NCBI RefSeq assembly: GCF_028640845.1
Contig: NC_080546.1
Span: 83,570,257 to 83,634,256, forward strand
DNA from: Ahaetulla prasina
Taxonomy: Eukaryota; Chordata; Lepidosauria; Squamata; Colubridae
Direction of reading: 5' to 3'
Length of the DNA: 64,000 nucleotides
Shown here: positions 10,495-20,038 of the stretch, piece by piece
How positions within the stretch are numbered: the first letter of the stretch is position 1
Layout: each line of letters starts with the position of its first letter
Program-made: the position numbers and the translations under genes
Notes under the pieces: model-generated
Databases searched by the model: none
The model's input: only the letters and a program-made list of their open reading frames with translations
Told to the model about the DNA's origin: nothing

Positions 10495-10795
10495 CAGAGG
10501 TGAGATTCAGCAGATTCTGACCAGTTCTGGAGAACTGGTAGTGGAAATTTTGAGTAGTTCGGAGAACCAGTAAATACCACCTCTGACTGGCCCCCACCCC
10601 CATCTGTTCTCTGCCTCCCAAGTCCAAGCTGATTGGGAGGAAATGGGGATTTTGTAGTAACCTTCCCCTGGATTGGGGTGGGAATGGAGATTTTACAGTA
10701 TCCCTCCCCTGCCACGCCCACCAAGCCACGCCTGCCATGCTCACTAAGCCACACCCACAGAACCGGTAGTAAAAAAAAAATTAAACCCACCACTG
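10495..10795 (+). mobile_element. hAT-like element, family 1 (copy c)
   Basis: The ends are CAGAGGTGAGATTC and AACCCACCACTG, flanked by gaacaaag (10487-10494) and gaacagag (10796-10803), an 8-bp duplication with one mismatch. It contains the longer interior with 'tctgcctcccaagtcc' and 'gagattttacagtatcc'. This is the left parent of the duplication described in the findings. Confidence 0.85.
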
Positions 10796-11463
10796 GAACA
10801 GAGGCTACTCCTGGTGAGAAAGGAAGGTGGAGTTTGAAGACACGGGGCAGTATGGATTTTGCTTTTATTGGGGAAATGTACTTTTGTGGGATGTTTCTAA
10901 ATTTCAATATTACGTGGTGTAATTCCGGTTTGGGTCAGATCCGGAATCACAACAGTCTTTGCCAATTTGATGCCTGCCGACATAAAAGACATTTGTTTTG
11001 GAAGGTGGACTTTGCCTATTTCTTTTCTCAGTGGATTTCATCACTTGGAGACCTGACTCTCTGAATTTCTAAGGCACCAGTTCACAGTATTACACTGAAG
11101 TTCCCAGACGAACCCCCAAACTTCCATGTAAACCACGTAAGCCAATTCTCTTCCTTATGGGAACCATCTGCCTTCTTCTTTACACCTGTTGATATGACCT
11201 TGAAATGTTTCCAGGCTCTCACAAGCTTCTGGGGGAATTGTAGAGGTTTCATTTCTCCAAACTATCCCATTCATAGTTAAAACCTCTCCCCTTTACTTTA
11301 CGGATAAGTTGAAACAAAGAGGCACGTAACTGCCCGTGTTTCACACTTGACACAACCACTCAAAACACTTTAGCAGCTGATCACAATAAAAAGATTTGCA
11401 GAGGCGGGTTGTTCTCATTTGACTTTTTCTTTCTTTCTTTCTAGCTTCAATTTCAGAGAAGGG
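10796..11463. repeat. Tandem duplication, unit 1 (unique sequence)
   Basis: About 670 bp with no recognised coding or transposon signature. It is repeated at 11877-12547 with scattered substitutions and small indels, for example around 10978 versus 12060 and 10881 versus 11963. Together with one hAT-like copy the period is about 1,084 bp. Confidence 0.92.
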
Positions 11464-11876
11464 CAGGGGTGAAATCCAGCAGGTTATGACAGGTTCTGGA
11501 GAATTTTGAGTAGTTCGGAGAACCGACAAATACCATCTCTGGCTGGCCCCAGAGTGGGGTGGGAATGGAGATTTTGCAATATCCTTCCCCCTGGAGTGGG
11601 AGGGAATAGAGATTTTGCAATATCATTCCTCCGGGAGTGGGAAGGGAATGGAGATTTTGCAGTATCCTTCCCCCAGGAATGGAGAGGGAATAGAGATTTT
11701 GCAATATCATTCCTCCAGGAGTGGGGAGGGATTGGAGATTTTGCAATATCATTCCCCCAGGAGTGGGGAGGGAATGGGGATTTTGCAGTATCCTTCCCCT
11801 GCCATGCCCACCAAGCCATGGCCACCAAGACACGCTCACAGAACCGGTAGTAAAAAAAAAATTAAACCCACCACTG
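11464..11876 (+). mobile_element. hAT-like element, family 1 (copy d, hybrid)
   Basis: Its left flank (gagaaggg) and body match copy e at 12548. Its last bases (attaaacccaccactg) and right flank (gaacagag) match copy c at 10495. The flanks therefore do not form a target duplication with each other. Inside, a unit of 41-42 bp containing 'gattttgcaatatc' is repeated six times (about 11571-11790). It is read as the recombination product between copies c and e. Confidence 0.85.
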
Positions 11877-12547
11877 GAACAGAGGCTACTCCTGGTGAGA
11901 AAGGAAGGTGGAGTTTGAAGACACGGGGCAGTGTGGATTTTGCTTTTATTGGGGAAATGTGACTTTTGTGGGATGTTTCTAAATTTCAATAGTATGTGGT
12001 ATAATTCTGGTTTGGGTCAGATCCGGAATCACAACAGTCTTTGTCAATTTGATGCCTGTCTAAATAAAAGACATTTGTTTTGGAAGGTGGACTTTGCCTA
12101 TTTCTTTTCTCAGTGGATTTCATCACTTGGAGACCTGACTCTCTGAATTTCTAAGGCACCAGTTCACAGTATTACACTGAAGTTCCCAGACGAACCCCCA
12201 AACTTCCATGTAAACCACATAAGCCAATTCTCTTCCTTATGGGAACCATCTGCCTTCTTCTTTACACCTGTTGATATGACCTTGAAATGTTTCCAGGCTC
12301 TCACAAGCTTCTGGGGGAATTGTAGAGGTTTCATTTCTCCAAACTATCCCATTCATAGTTAAAACCTCTCCCCTTTACTTTACGGATAAGTTGAAACAAA
12401 GAGGCACGTAACTGCCCGTGTTTCACATTTGACACAACCACTCAAAACACTTTAGCAGCTGATCACAATAAAAAGATTTGCAGAGAGGCGGGTTGTTCTC
12501 ATTTGACTTTTTCTTTCTTTCTTTCTAGCTTCAATTTCAGAGAAGGG
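11877..12547. repeat. Tandem duplication, unit 2
   Basis: Second copy of the unique segment at 10796-11463. It keeps the same order and orientation and ends at the next hAT-like copy. Confidence 0.92.
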
Positions 12548-12959
12548 CAGGGGTGAAATCCAGCAGGTTATGACAGGTTCTGGAGAATTTTGAGTAGTTC
12601 GGAGAACCGACAAATACCATCTCTGGCTGGCCCCAGAGTGGGGTGGGAATGGAGATTTTGCAATATCCTTCCCCCTGGAGTGGGAGGGAATAGAGATTTT
12701 GCAATATCATTCCTCCGGGAGTGGGAAGGGAATGGAGATTTTGCAGTATCCTTCCCCCAGGAATGGAGAGGGAATAGAGATTTTGCAATATCATTCCTCC
12801 AGGAGTGGGGAGGGATTGGAGATTTTGCAATATCATTCCCCCAGGAGTGGGGAGGGAATGGGGATTTTGCAGTATCCTTCCCCTGCCATGCCCACCAAGC
12901 CATGGCCACCAAGACACGCTCACAGAACCGGTAGTAAAAAAAAATGGATTTTACCACTG
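12548..12959 (+). mobile_element. hAT-like element, family 1 (copy e)
   Basis: Nearly identical to 11464-11863, including six 41-42 bp internal units, but it ends 'tggattttaccactg'. The flanks gagaaggg (12540-12547) and gacaagag (12960-12967) agree at six of eight positions, which suggests a genuine but aged target duplication. The L1 coding sequence begins at or just after its right end. Confidence 0.78.
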
Positions 12960-13918
12960 GACAAGAGATCTTCAAAAGGGTATTATTAATAGGAGTTTAT
13001 GCTCCGAATCAACAACAAGAAAATTTTTTCAAGTTTTTATATAAAAGAATAGTGTTTTGGGATTATAAATCATATATATTAATGGGTGATTGGAATGGTG
13101 TGTTGGATACTCAAAAAGATAAAAAAAGTTTAAGGAAGATGTCAAGTAGGGCGAAATTACCAAAGGTTTTTTTTGAAATGATGGAGGACTTGGAATTAAG
13201 AGATATTTGGAGAGAACATAATACAGAAGAGAGGGATTTTACCTTCTTTTCTGACAGGCATCAATCATTTTCGAGGATTGATTTTATTTTGATTTCTAAT
13301 GATTTGTATTCTAGAGTGAAGAAGACTAAGATTTGTTCAAGAACTCTGTCTGATCATAGTCCGGTTTGGATTGAAATTGATCGGGAAAAGGAGGCTAGGA
13401 GATCATGGAGGTTGAATGAGAATTTGTTTAAATATGAACAAAACGTAAATGAATGTAAAAAGCAAATGAAGGAATTTTTTATTATGAATATGAAAAAAGA
13501 AACATCTATAGAGATGATTTGGGACGCTAGCAAGGCCTATATGAGAGGAAATCTTATACAAATGAATATTAAATACAAAAATAAATTGCAGAAAAAGAAA
13601 AAGGAATTGGAAGAGGAAATTAAAAAGAAAGAACAGTTATTGATAAATAGCCCAGGAAATAGTAAAATAAAAGAATCAATAAATATATTAAGAGGTCAGT
13701 TTAACATGTTGATGGCAGATCAAGTAGCAATTAATTTACAATATGTAAAACATAATACGTTTAATAATGCCAATAAGCCAGGAAGATGGCTTGCCTATTT
13801 AATAAGGAAAAAACAGAAATCACGAACGATTGATAAAATAGAATATAGGGGTAAGGAAGTTTATCAAAAGAACTTGATTAAAAAAGCATTTTTAGAGTAT
13901 TATAGTAAGTTATACTAG
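12960..13918 (+). pseudogene. L1 ORF2 endonuclease part, 5'-truncated
   Basis: The open frame (from 12944, with the first codons reading out of the flanking element) ends at 13918. It encodes the C-terminal half of the apurinic-like endonuclease that nicks target DNA for L1: GVYAPN near residue 17, GDWN at 48-51 (usually GDFN), SRIDFILIS at 110-118 and SDHSPV at 136-141, with the catalytic His at 138. A Lys/Glu-rich linker follows, likely coiled coil around residues 205-235. The N-terminal endonuclease strands and ORF1 are missing. A single frame change near 13910-13922 separates this part from the RT frame, so the element cannot make full-length ORF2 protein. Confidence 0.9.
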
Positions 13919-13922
13919 GGAT

Positions 13923-16418
13923 ATGATTGATGATACAGAGATAGAAAGATATTTACAACAACAAAATATTTGTGAGCTTACAGAAAATCAAAGAGAAGAA
14001 CTGAATCAATTAATTACTTCAGAGGAAATTTTGTTAGCAATTAAACAACTTAAAATCGGTAAAGCACCAGGTACAGATGGTTTAACAGCTGTTTATTATA
14101 AAAATTTACAAAATGAGATGGTTGAACCACTTAAAGAGTTATTTAATAAAATTCAAATGGGAGGAGATGTTCCCCCTTCATGGAGGACAGCCTTTATTTC
14201 GCTAATACCGAAGGAAGATCGAGATGGTATTAAAGCAGAGAATTATAGGCCTATATCACTTTTAAATACTGATTATAAGATATTTGCCAAGATACTGGCT
14301 AATAGATTAATGCCAGTGATGAATCAAATAATTCATAATGATCAGTCAGGATTTATTAAGGGTAGGCAGATGAGATATAATGTGAGGCAAATTGTAAATT
14401 TACTTGAATATTTGGAAAGAAACAACCAAATCTCAGCGGCTTTTTTTTTTTTGGATGCTGAAAAAGCTTTTGATAGATTGGACTGGCAGTTTCTGTTTAA
14501 AGTAATAGAAAAAATGCAATTTGGGGATTATTTTATCCACGCAATTAAGGCAATATATCAGAAGCAAACAGCACAAATAATAGTAAATGGTGGGTTAACA
14601 GAAACTTTTAAAATTGGGAAAGGGACGAGACAGGGATGTCCCCTATCTCCATTACTTTTTATTTTAACTTTAGAAATTCTTTTGAATAAAATACGTAGCT
14701 CCGATCAAATAAAGGGAATTAGAGTTAAACATCAAGATTACAGATTAAGAGCTTTCGCAGATGACTTGGTTGTTACTGTATCTCAACCAACATACTCAGC
14801 TACTGGTTTAAAAGATATAATTGGTCAGTATGGTAAAGTATCTGGATTTAAGGTGAATCAGCAAAAGACAAAGATGATAACTAAAAATATGAATATACAA
14901 CAAAAAGAAGAGTTAGAAAGAACTACAGGTTTTGAAATCGTTAAAAAGGTTAAATATTTAGGAATATATATTACAGCTTCAAACGTTAAATTATATAAAA
15001 ATAATTATGAGGTATTGTGGCAGAAGGTATGGAAAGAAATGGAGAGTTGGAAGAAGTTACAATTATCCTTGTTGGGAAGAATAGCGGCTATAAAAATGAA
15101 TGTTTTGCCCAGGTTTCTATTTTTATTTCAAATGATACCGGTGCTTAAGAATGATATCAAATTACAGGAATGGCAAAAGGGGGTTAATAACTTTGTATGG
15201 ATGGGCAAAAAACCAAGAATAAAATTAAAAATAATGCAGGATACAAGGGAAAGGGGGGGTCTTAAAATGCCTAATTTAAAATTGTATTATGAAGCAGTTG
15301 TTTTATCATTAATTACTGATTGGATTAATTTAACTGAGGAAAGAGTTTTGAATATAGAAGGTTATGGTTTGTTATATGGGTGGCATGCCTATTTATTATA
15401 TGATAAGAAAGTAGATAAAATATTTAAAAATAATATAATTAGAAATGCATTATTGAGGGTTTGGAGGAAATATCAATATAAATTAGATGGAAAGATTCCA
15501 ATATGGGCAATCCCGAGACACATGATAGAAAATATAAATATATATCAAAAGATGGAGGTAGTTACCTATAAAGAACTTCTTTGTATGGAAAAGGGGGAAT
15601 TACAATTAAAATCTAGAGAAAAGATGGGGGAAGAAGGGAAAAATTATACATGGTTCCAATATGGACAATTACAAGCTAGATGGAAATTAGATCAAAAAAT
15701 AGGTGTTAAGCAAATTGAGGATAATTTGTTAAAACAAATGAGAGATCAAGGCCAACAGCATATTAAGAGGTTGTATAATGTATTAGTAGAAATAGACTCA
15801 GAGTCTGAACTAGTTAAGGATTGTATGATTAAGTGGGCACAAAATTTTCAGCAACCAATAATGTTGGAAACTTGGGAAAGAATTTGGGTGAGGAATGTTA
15901 AATTTACACAAGCGCAAAATATGAGAGAAAATTTTTATAAGATGTTTTATAGATGGCATTTAGACCCCAAAAAGTTGTCATGTATGTATCCTAATGTACA
16001 GGCTAAATGTTGGAGATGCGATTGTGAAGATGCCACTTATTACCATATATGGTGGACTTGTAAAAAAGTTAAAGCATTTTGGATTAAAGTATGGTGGATC
16101 ATGCAGAATATTTTGAAAAAGATTAAGTTTACTCCGCAGTTCTTTCTACTAGGAATTATTATGGACTGTACAGCTATAGAGACTAAATTGATTTTGAACT
16201 TAATAACAGCCGCAAGACTTTTGATTGCTCAGTATTGGAAGAAAGAAGAATTACCTACAATTGAAGAATGGACACTCAAAGTATCAAATCTGGCAGAGAT
16301 GGCAAAAATCTCTGCTTACTTGAAAGACTATACACTAGAAAAATATATTTTAGAATGGAAAATGTGGATTGATTATATTCAAAATAAGTATCAGATAAAA
16401 AATATCAATAGCATATGA
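13923..16418 (+). CDS. L1 ORF2 reverse transcriptase and C-terminal domain
   Basis: An uninterrupted 831-residue frame covers the L1 RT and C-terminal region. Visible motifs are GKAPGTDGLT near residue 45, NYRPISLLNTDYKIFAKILA near 109, QSGFIKGRQ, LDAEKAFDR with the first catalytic Asp at 178, GTRQGCPLSPLLF, and FADD at 278-281 holding the catalytic Asp pair. The C-terminal Cys/His cluster is C696-x2-C699-x8-H708-x4-C713. A run of 12 T precedes LDAEKAFDR but keeps the frame. The protein would act in an RNP on L1 RNA. The start is the first ATG after the upstream frame change; in an intact element this would be an internal part of ORF2. Codon use is strongly A/T-biased. The open frame suggests a relatively recent insertion. 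Confidence 0.93.
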   Translation: MIDDTEIERYLQQQNICELTENQREELNQLITSEEILLAIKQLKIGKAPGTDGLTAVYYKNLQNEMVEPLKELFNKIQMGGDVPPSWRTAFISLIPKEDRDGIKAENYRPISLLNTDYKIFAKILANRLMPVMNQIIHNDQSGFIKGRQMRYNVRQIVNLLEYLERNNQISAAFFFLDAEKAFDRLDWQFLFKVIEKMQFGDYFIHAIKAIYQKQTAQIIVNGGLTETFKIGKGTRQGCPLSPLLFILTLEILLNKIRSSDQIKGIRVKHQDYRLRAFADDLVVTVSQPTYSATGLKDIIGQYGKVSGFKVNQQKTKMITKNMNIQQKEELERTTGFEIVKKVKYLGIYITASNVKLYKNNYEVLWQKVWKEMESWKKLQLSLLGRIAAIKMNVLPRFLFLFQMIPVLKNDIKLQEWQKGVNNFVWMGKKPRIKLKIMQDTRERGGLKMPNLKLYYEAVVLSLITDWINLTEERVLNIEGYGLLYGWHAYLLYDKKVDKIFKNNIIRNALLRVWRKYQYKLDGKIPIWAIPRHMIENINIYQKMEVVTYKELLCMEKGELQLKSREKMGEEGKNYTWFQYGQLQARWKLDQKIGVKQIEDNLLKQMRDQGQQHIKRLYNVLVEIDSESELVKDCMIKWAQNFQQPIMLETWERIWVRNVKFTQAQNMRENFYKMFYRWHLDPKKLSCMYPNVQAKCWRCDCEDATYYHIWWTCKKVKAFWIKVWWIMQNILKKIKFTPQFFLLGIIMDCTAIETKLILNLITAARLLIAQYWKKEELPTIEEWTLKVSNLAEMAKISAYLKDYTLEKYILEWKMWIDYIQNKYQIKNINSI

Positions 16419-16989
16419 GTAAATTTAGGAAATATTTTGTATTAGATATATTTTGAAGGAGAGGGGAATTGAGAGTGTGACTGTGTGTGGTGTGACTAGA
16501 GATTATAATTTAGGAATTATTTTGGATTATGATTGTTAGTTTTGATACCCTGCATTTTGTTCTGGGAAGTCGGGGTGGGGGGTGGGGGGTAAGGGGGAGG
16601 GGAATTGGGGGGGGTTTGGTAGAGATGGAGTGATGGTTAATGTACAGGGATTATTGAAGATGTATAAATATAATTAATGCAGGGTCGGGTCTGCCCAGTT
16701 ACCACTTTAGAACGGTGGGGAGGGAGAAAAGAGAGAGTAGGAGGTAGGAAAGAGGAGAAGAGGAAGGAAGAGGGGTAGAAGAGGGAGAAGAAAGGTGTAG
16801 GGTGGAGGGAGGAGAGGATGTAGATAAGAGAAGGAGAGGAAGGTCTGGAAAGTAGAAGAAGGTAGAGGGAAGAGTGTTAAAAAGGGGGGTGGTGACTGGG
16901 CAAGCCCGACTAATTGTATATAACTGTACATTGGATGAATTATTTGATATGATTGTAAAAATAAAACTTTTTATAAAAAAAAAAAAAAA
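16419..16989 (+). mobile_element. L1 3' UTR with G-rich tract and poly(A)
   Basis: The UTR has a G-rich stretch at 16570-16620 with at least four runs of four or more G, able to form a G-quadruplex. A long purine-rich segment follows at 16715-16880, then AATAAAA-like signals and a terminal A run (16975-16989). Comparable G-rich tracts end the L1 fragments at 33430-33500 and, on the other strand, 48990-49030. Confidence 0.88.
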
Positions 16990-17587
16990 GGGTTTAAATG
17001 TTGGCCAATTCTTACCTTTAGCCACTTGTCGCTTTTCACAGTTTTGGGATTTAAAAAAAAACAGGAGAAACCTGAAATGGTTATTTAAATTCCTGTTTCT
17101 CAGTTTTGGTCTACGGAAAGCCAAATGTTTAAGAAATAGGTGGCAGATGGAAAATGCAGTCATGATTTGACTTATTCTTTCTTGCCAGCCAAAACTATCA
17201 AGCAAAGAATAACATCTTTCCACAGATAATTCTATCAGGGCTTTAGCTATAATTTTCTCTTATAAATGAGGCATTTACAACAGCAGCAGATTAGGGTAAG
17301 CGTGTAGATGTCTTGGCAATGTGTACTGGAAATAAAAGCTTCAGTTTAGCAGAATTCTTAATTCCGAAGATAACACAATATGTTGTTTGGATGTTCATCT
17401 GGAAGGTTGCAATCCAACTCAATGTTTCATTGACAGCAATGGCTGAAACTGAGAGTACACGAATTCTCAGTAGATGCTACATTGGACTTTGATCAGAACA
17501 GAAGCCTGCTATTTCCCAAAAAATGAAATCAAGATCCATTTGCAAGATCAGAATGGAATTTATTAAACTTCCTGTGTTTAACCCAAA
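16990..17587. other. No recognised feature
   Basis: Unique-looking sequence. Nothing supported. Confidence 0.5.
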
Positions 17588-17767
17588 AGTGCTTTTTTCA
17601 GGAGGCAACTGGACTTTCTTGTTTTTTTTTCTTTTGAAGACATTTCGCTTCTAATCCAAGAAGCTTCTTCAGCTCTGACAGGATAGTGGGAACTGGAAGG
17701 ATTTATATATTATAAGCACCTTTGGGATAAAACCATGACCTGGATGACTGAGAATCTCTGCAGACTT
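17588..17767 (-). mobile_element. Penelope-like terminal repeat fragment with hammerhead motif
   Basis: This dispersed repeat carries 'gaggcaactggactttctt', a hammerhead-like core (17639-17672, minus strand), and a right arm 'ccatgacctggatgactgag' plus 'aatctctgcagac'. Related copies lie at 31768, 46478 and 58559. Penelope-like elements are known to have hammerhead ribozymes in their terminal repeats. No RT or GIY-YIG coding sequence is present here, so the assignment rests on the ribozyme geometry. Confidence 0.55.
17639..17672 (-). ncRNA. Hammerhead-ribozyme-like motif
   Basis: Read on the minus strand: CUGAAGA, one base, a 6-bp stem GCUUCU/AGAAGC around loop UGGAUU, then GAAAU and GUC. 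The conserved CUGANGA and GAAA boxes are present. The base after GAAA is U rather than the C seen in the copies at 46643 and 58657. Stem III would be only two pairs in a monomer, which for this class implies activity mainly as a dimer, if any. Confidence 0.6.
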
Positions 17768-18028
17768 TCTGTTTTTAACTTTGCCACAACCACATTGCCT
17801 TAAGTTGCTGCTCTTTCCATTGCTCAAATGCTAACCCTTGGAACTTAGTTTGATTTAAAATAATGTATATTCTTCAGTCAAAATTGCTAAGGTGGTACCT
17901 GGACACTAGCCTGGTTTCATAGAATATTCTGAATTATTTAGCTACAGGACTATTATGCCAATTAACATTAGGCGAGGGGGTGGGGTGGGAAAACGAGCTT
18001 GCGAGGCAGAATGTCACTAAAAAACAAA
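17768..18028. other. No confident feature; possible left part of an old LTR
   Basis: The stretch 17977-18033 could be the start of a long terminal repeat whose right part is 18526-18829 (see that entry). Evidence is weak. Confidence 0.25.
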
Positions 18029-18033
18029 AGAAC

Positions 18034-18525
18034 TGTTGTGACTCCAGCCCCCGAACCTGGCCTCATGCCCGAAAGTGACTCTGAGAGTGAGGGGGAAGGG
18101 CCGGTAAGGCTTACATCGGGAGCACTGATTCCTGTGGCTTGGCTCCAGGAGCCAGAACCAGACCAGTCGGAGGACGTAATGAGGCTGTCATCCCCTGATT
18201 CATCCCTTCCCCAGGCTACACCTTCAGACAGCTGATAATAATAATCAAGCTTGGCTTGACCCACACTTGAGAAGATTAGAGAGGCGGCATCATCAAAAGG
18301 AAGGGTGGGGCAGGAGCCACAGGATATATAAGGAGCTTTGGGACTGCTCTCACTCCACGGGAAGCAAAAATTTAGCTGAACCGTTTCAAAAAGAGCTGAA
18401 AGTCTTGCTACGTGAGTCATTTGTTTGAACTTTGCAGGCATCTTCAATTTCTCTGCCAGGACTGATAAGAGCCTTATTGGCTGAAGGCTAGCTCATGGGT
18501 CTGAAGTGGGGAAGGAGACAGAACA
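18034..18525 (+). mobile_element. Solo LTR, subfamily D (copy 1)
   Basis: The 492-bp unit starts TGTTGTGACTCC and ends GACAGAACA, with a perfect 5-bp duplication agaac (18029-18033 and 18526-18530). TATA box 'gatatataagg' lies near 18323. The frame from base 2 encodes an acidic stretch (MPESDSESEGEG) and continues to a stop at 18235. Compared with the copy at 52318 it has a small deletion before the basic end WLDP-x2-RRLERRHHQKEG, which lies in another frame. Confidence 0.9.
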
Positions 18526-18829
18526 AGAACATTCCAGCTATATCTCTGTCAAGTCCATCTCCTGGGGTTACCCACAGTGGCTGGAGGGAAGTGATCTCTA
18601 CAACCCACAAAATTATTTCATTGGAGAATGTGACTGATGACACACCTTGGGGGGGGGAATGGGGAAACAGGGTCAGAACTGGGCTGTAAATTATATGGGG
18701 TCAGAGTTGGCTTCACTTGGAATGTGCAGACAAGAAACTCCTAATAAATAATTGGATTCCTTTTGAAGCTTGTCTCGAGGCTCATGATTTAATTACGGCA
18801 TCGGTCAGAACCCTGACAGTGGTTACTAT
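18526..18829 (+). mobile_element. Possible right end of a second, older LTR
   Basis: The segment has AATAAATAA at about 18742 and terminates 'cagaaccctgaca' exactly where CR1 sequence starts, as an R-U5 region ending in CA would. The subfamily D LTR would then be nested in it. The left end and a target duplication were not established, so this is tentative. Confidence 0.35.
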
Positions 18830-19011
18830 TGCTTTATAATGCCTTGGTAAAGCTTGAAATATTGCATCCAGTTTTGGTTACTATGATATAAAAAGAGGCT
18901 GAGACTCTAGAATGAGTTCAAAGAAGAACACCAAAAATGATTGCGGACTGGAGAAAAAAAAATGTATGAAGAATGATGGCAGGAATTGAATATTTCTACT
19001 TTAATGAAGAG

Positions 19012-19365
19012 TGACTCAGAGGCTAAGACGCTAAGCTTGTCGATCAAAAGGTCGGCAGCTCAGCAGTTCGAATCCCGAGTGCCGCGGAACAGGGTGAGCT
19101 CCTGTTACTTGTCCCAGCTTCTGCCAACCTAGCAGTTCAAAAGCATGTAAAAAAAAAATGCAAGTAGAAAAATAGGGACCACCTTTGGTGGGAAGATAAC
19201 AGTGTTCTGTGCGCCTTTGGAATTGAGTCATGCCGGCCATATGACCACAGAGACGTCTTTGGACAGCGCTGGCTCTTTGGTTTTGAAACGGAGATGATCA
19301 CTGCCCCCAAGAGTCGGGAATGACTAGCAAATATGTGCGAGGGGAACCTTTACCTTTACTTTTAG
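19012..19365 (+). mobile_element. Sauria-type SINE (copy c) inside CR1
   Basis: It has the tRNA-like head 'gctaagacgctaagcttg', the 'gggaccacctttggtggga' core, 'cccccaagagtcgggaatg', and the end 'gggaacctttacctttac'. The target duplication is tttaatgaagag (19000-19011) and tttaatgaaaag (19366-19377), one mismatch. Confidence 0.88.
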
Positions 19366-19389
19366 TTTAATGAAAAGAAGGAATTGGAG

Positions 19390-19693
19390 CAGTGGTGAAA
19401 TTCACATTTTTTTGCTACCGGTTCTGTGGGCGGGGTATGGCATGGTGGGTGTGGCTTGGTGGGCATGGCAGGGGAAGGATATTGCAAAATCTCCATTCCT
19501 ACTCCACTCCAGGAGAAGGAAACTGCAAAATCCTGATTCCCTCCCCACTCCTGGGGGAAGGATACTACAAAATCTTTATTCCCATCCCACTGTGGGGGCA
19601 GCCAGAGATGATATTTGCCGGTTCTCCAAACTACTCAAAATTTCCGCTACCGGTTCTCTAGAATCTGTCAGGACCTGCTGAATTTCACCCCTG
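19390..19693 (-). mobile_element. hAT-like element, family 1 (copy f) inside CR1
   Basis: A 304-bp element, opposite in orientation to copies c-e, with ends CAGTGGTGAAATTC and GAATTTCACCCCTG. Its 8-bp target duplication aattggag is perfect (19382-19389 and 19694-19701). It is the clearest proof that this family is a TIR element of the hAT type. Confidence 0.92.
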
Positions 19694-20038
19694 AATTGGA
19701 GTGACATGATAGCAGTTTCCAGTACCTAATGGGTTGTCACAGAGAAGAGGTGGGGATGGGGTGCCAGGCTGTTTTTGAAAGCATCTGAAGGGAGAACAAG
19801 AAGCAATGGATGGAAATCAAAGATAGAACCAACCTAGAAATTAGGAGAAATTTCTTGACAGAATAATTTATCAGTGGGATGACTTAACTTCAGAGGTTGT
19901 GAGTTACTCCGTCGCTGGAGTTTTTCAAGAAGAGAGGGGACTGTCATTTGTCTGAAATATAGGGTCTCTCCTCCCTGAGCAGGGGTTGGACTAGAAGACC
20001 TCCAAGGTCTCTTCCAACTTTGTTATTCTAATAACAAG

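Larger units (their letters stand above)
18830..20037 (+). pseudogene. CR1 LINE (copy 4), interrupted by a SINE and a hAT-like element
   Basis: Three CR1 pieces (18830-19011, 19366-19389, 19694-20037) form one collinear C-terminal ORF2 and 3' UTR. They run from 'ttataatgccttggtaaag' through 'gaagcaatggatggaaatc' to 'ttggactagaagacctcc'. Stops and small deletions are frequent, so this is an old copy. The two inserts each have a matching target duplication in CR1 sequence, which gives the order CR1 first, SINE and hAT later. Confidence 0.87.

Noticed and set aside
11506..11962. Repetitive frames with GDFAVSFPQEW-like units
   Set aside because: They arise from the 42-bp minisatellite in hAT-like elements, since 42 is a multiple of three.
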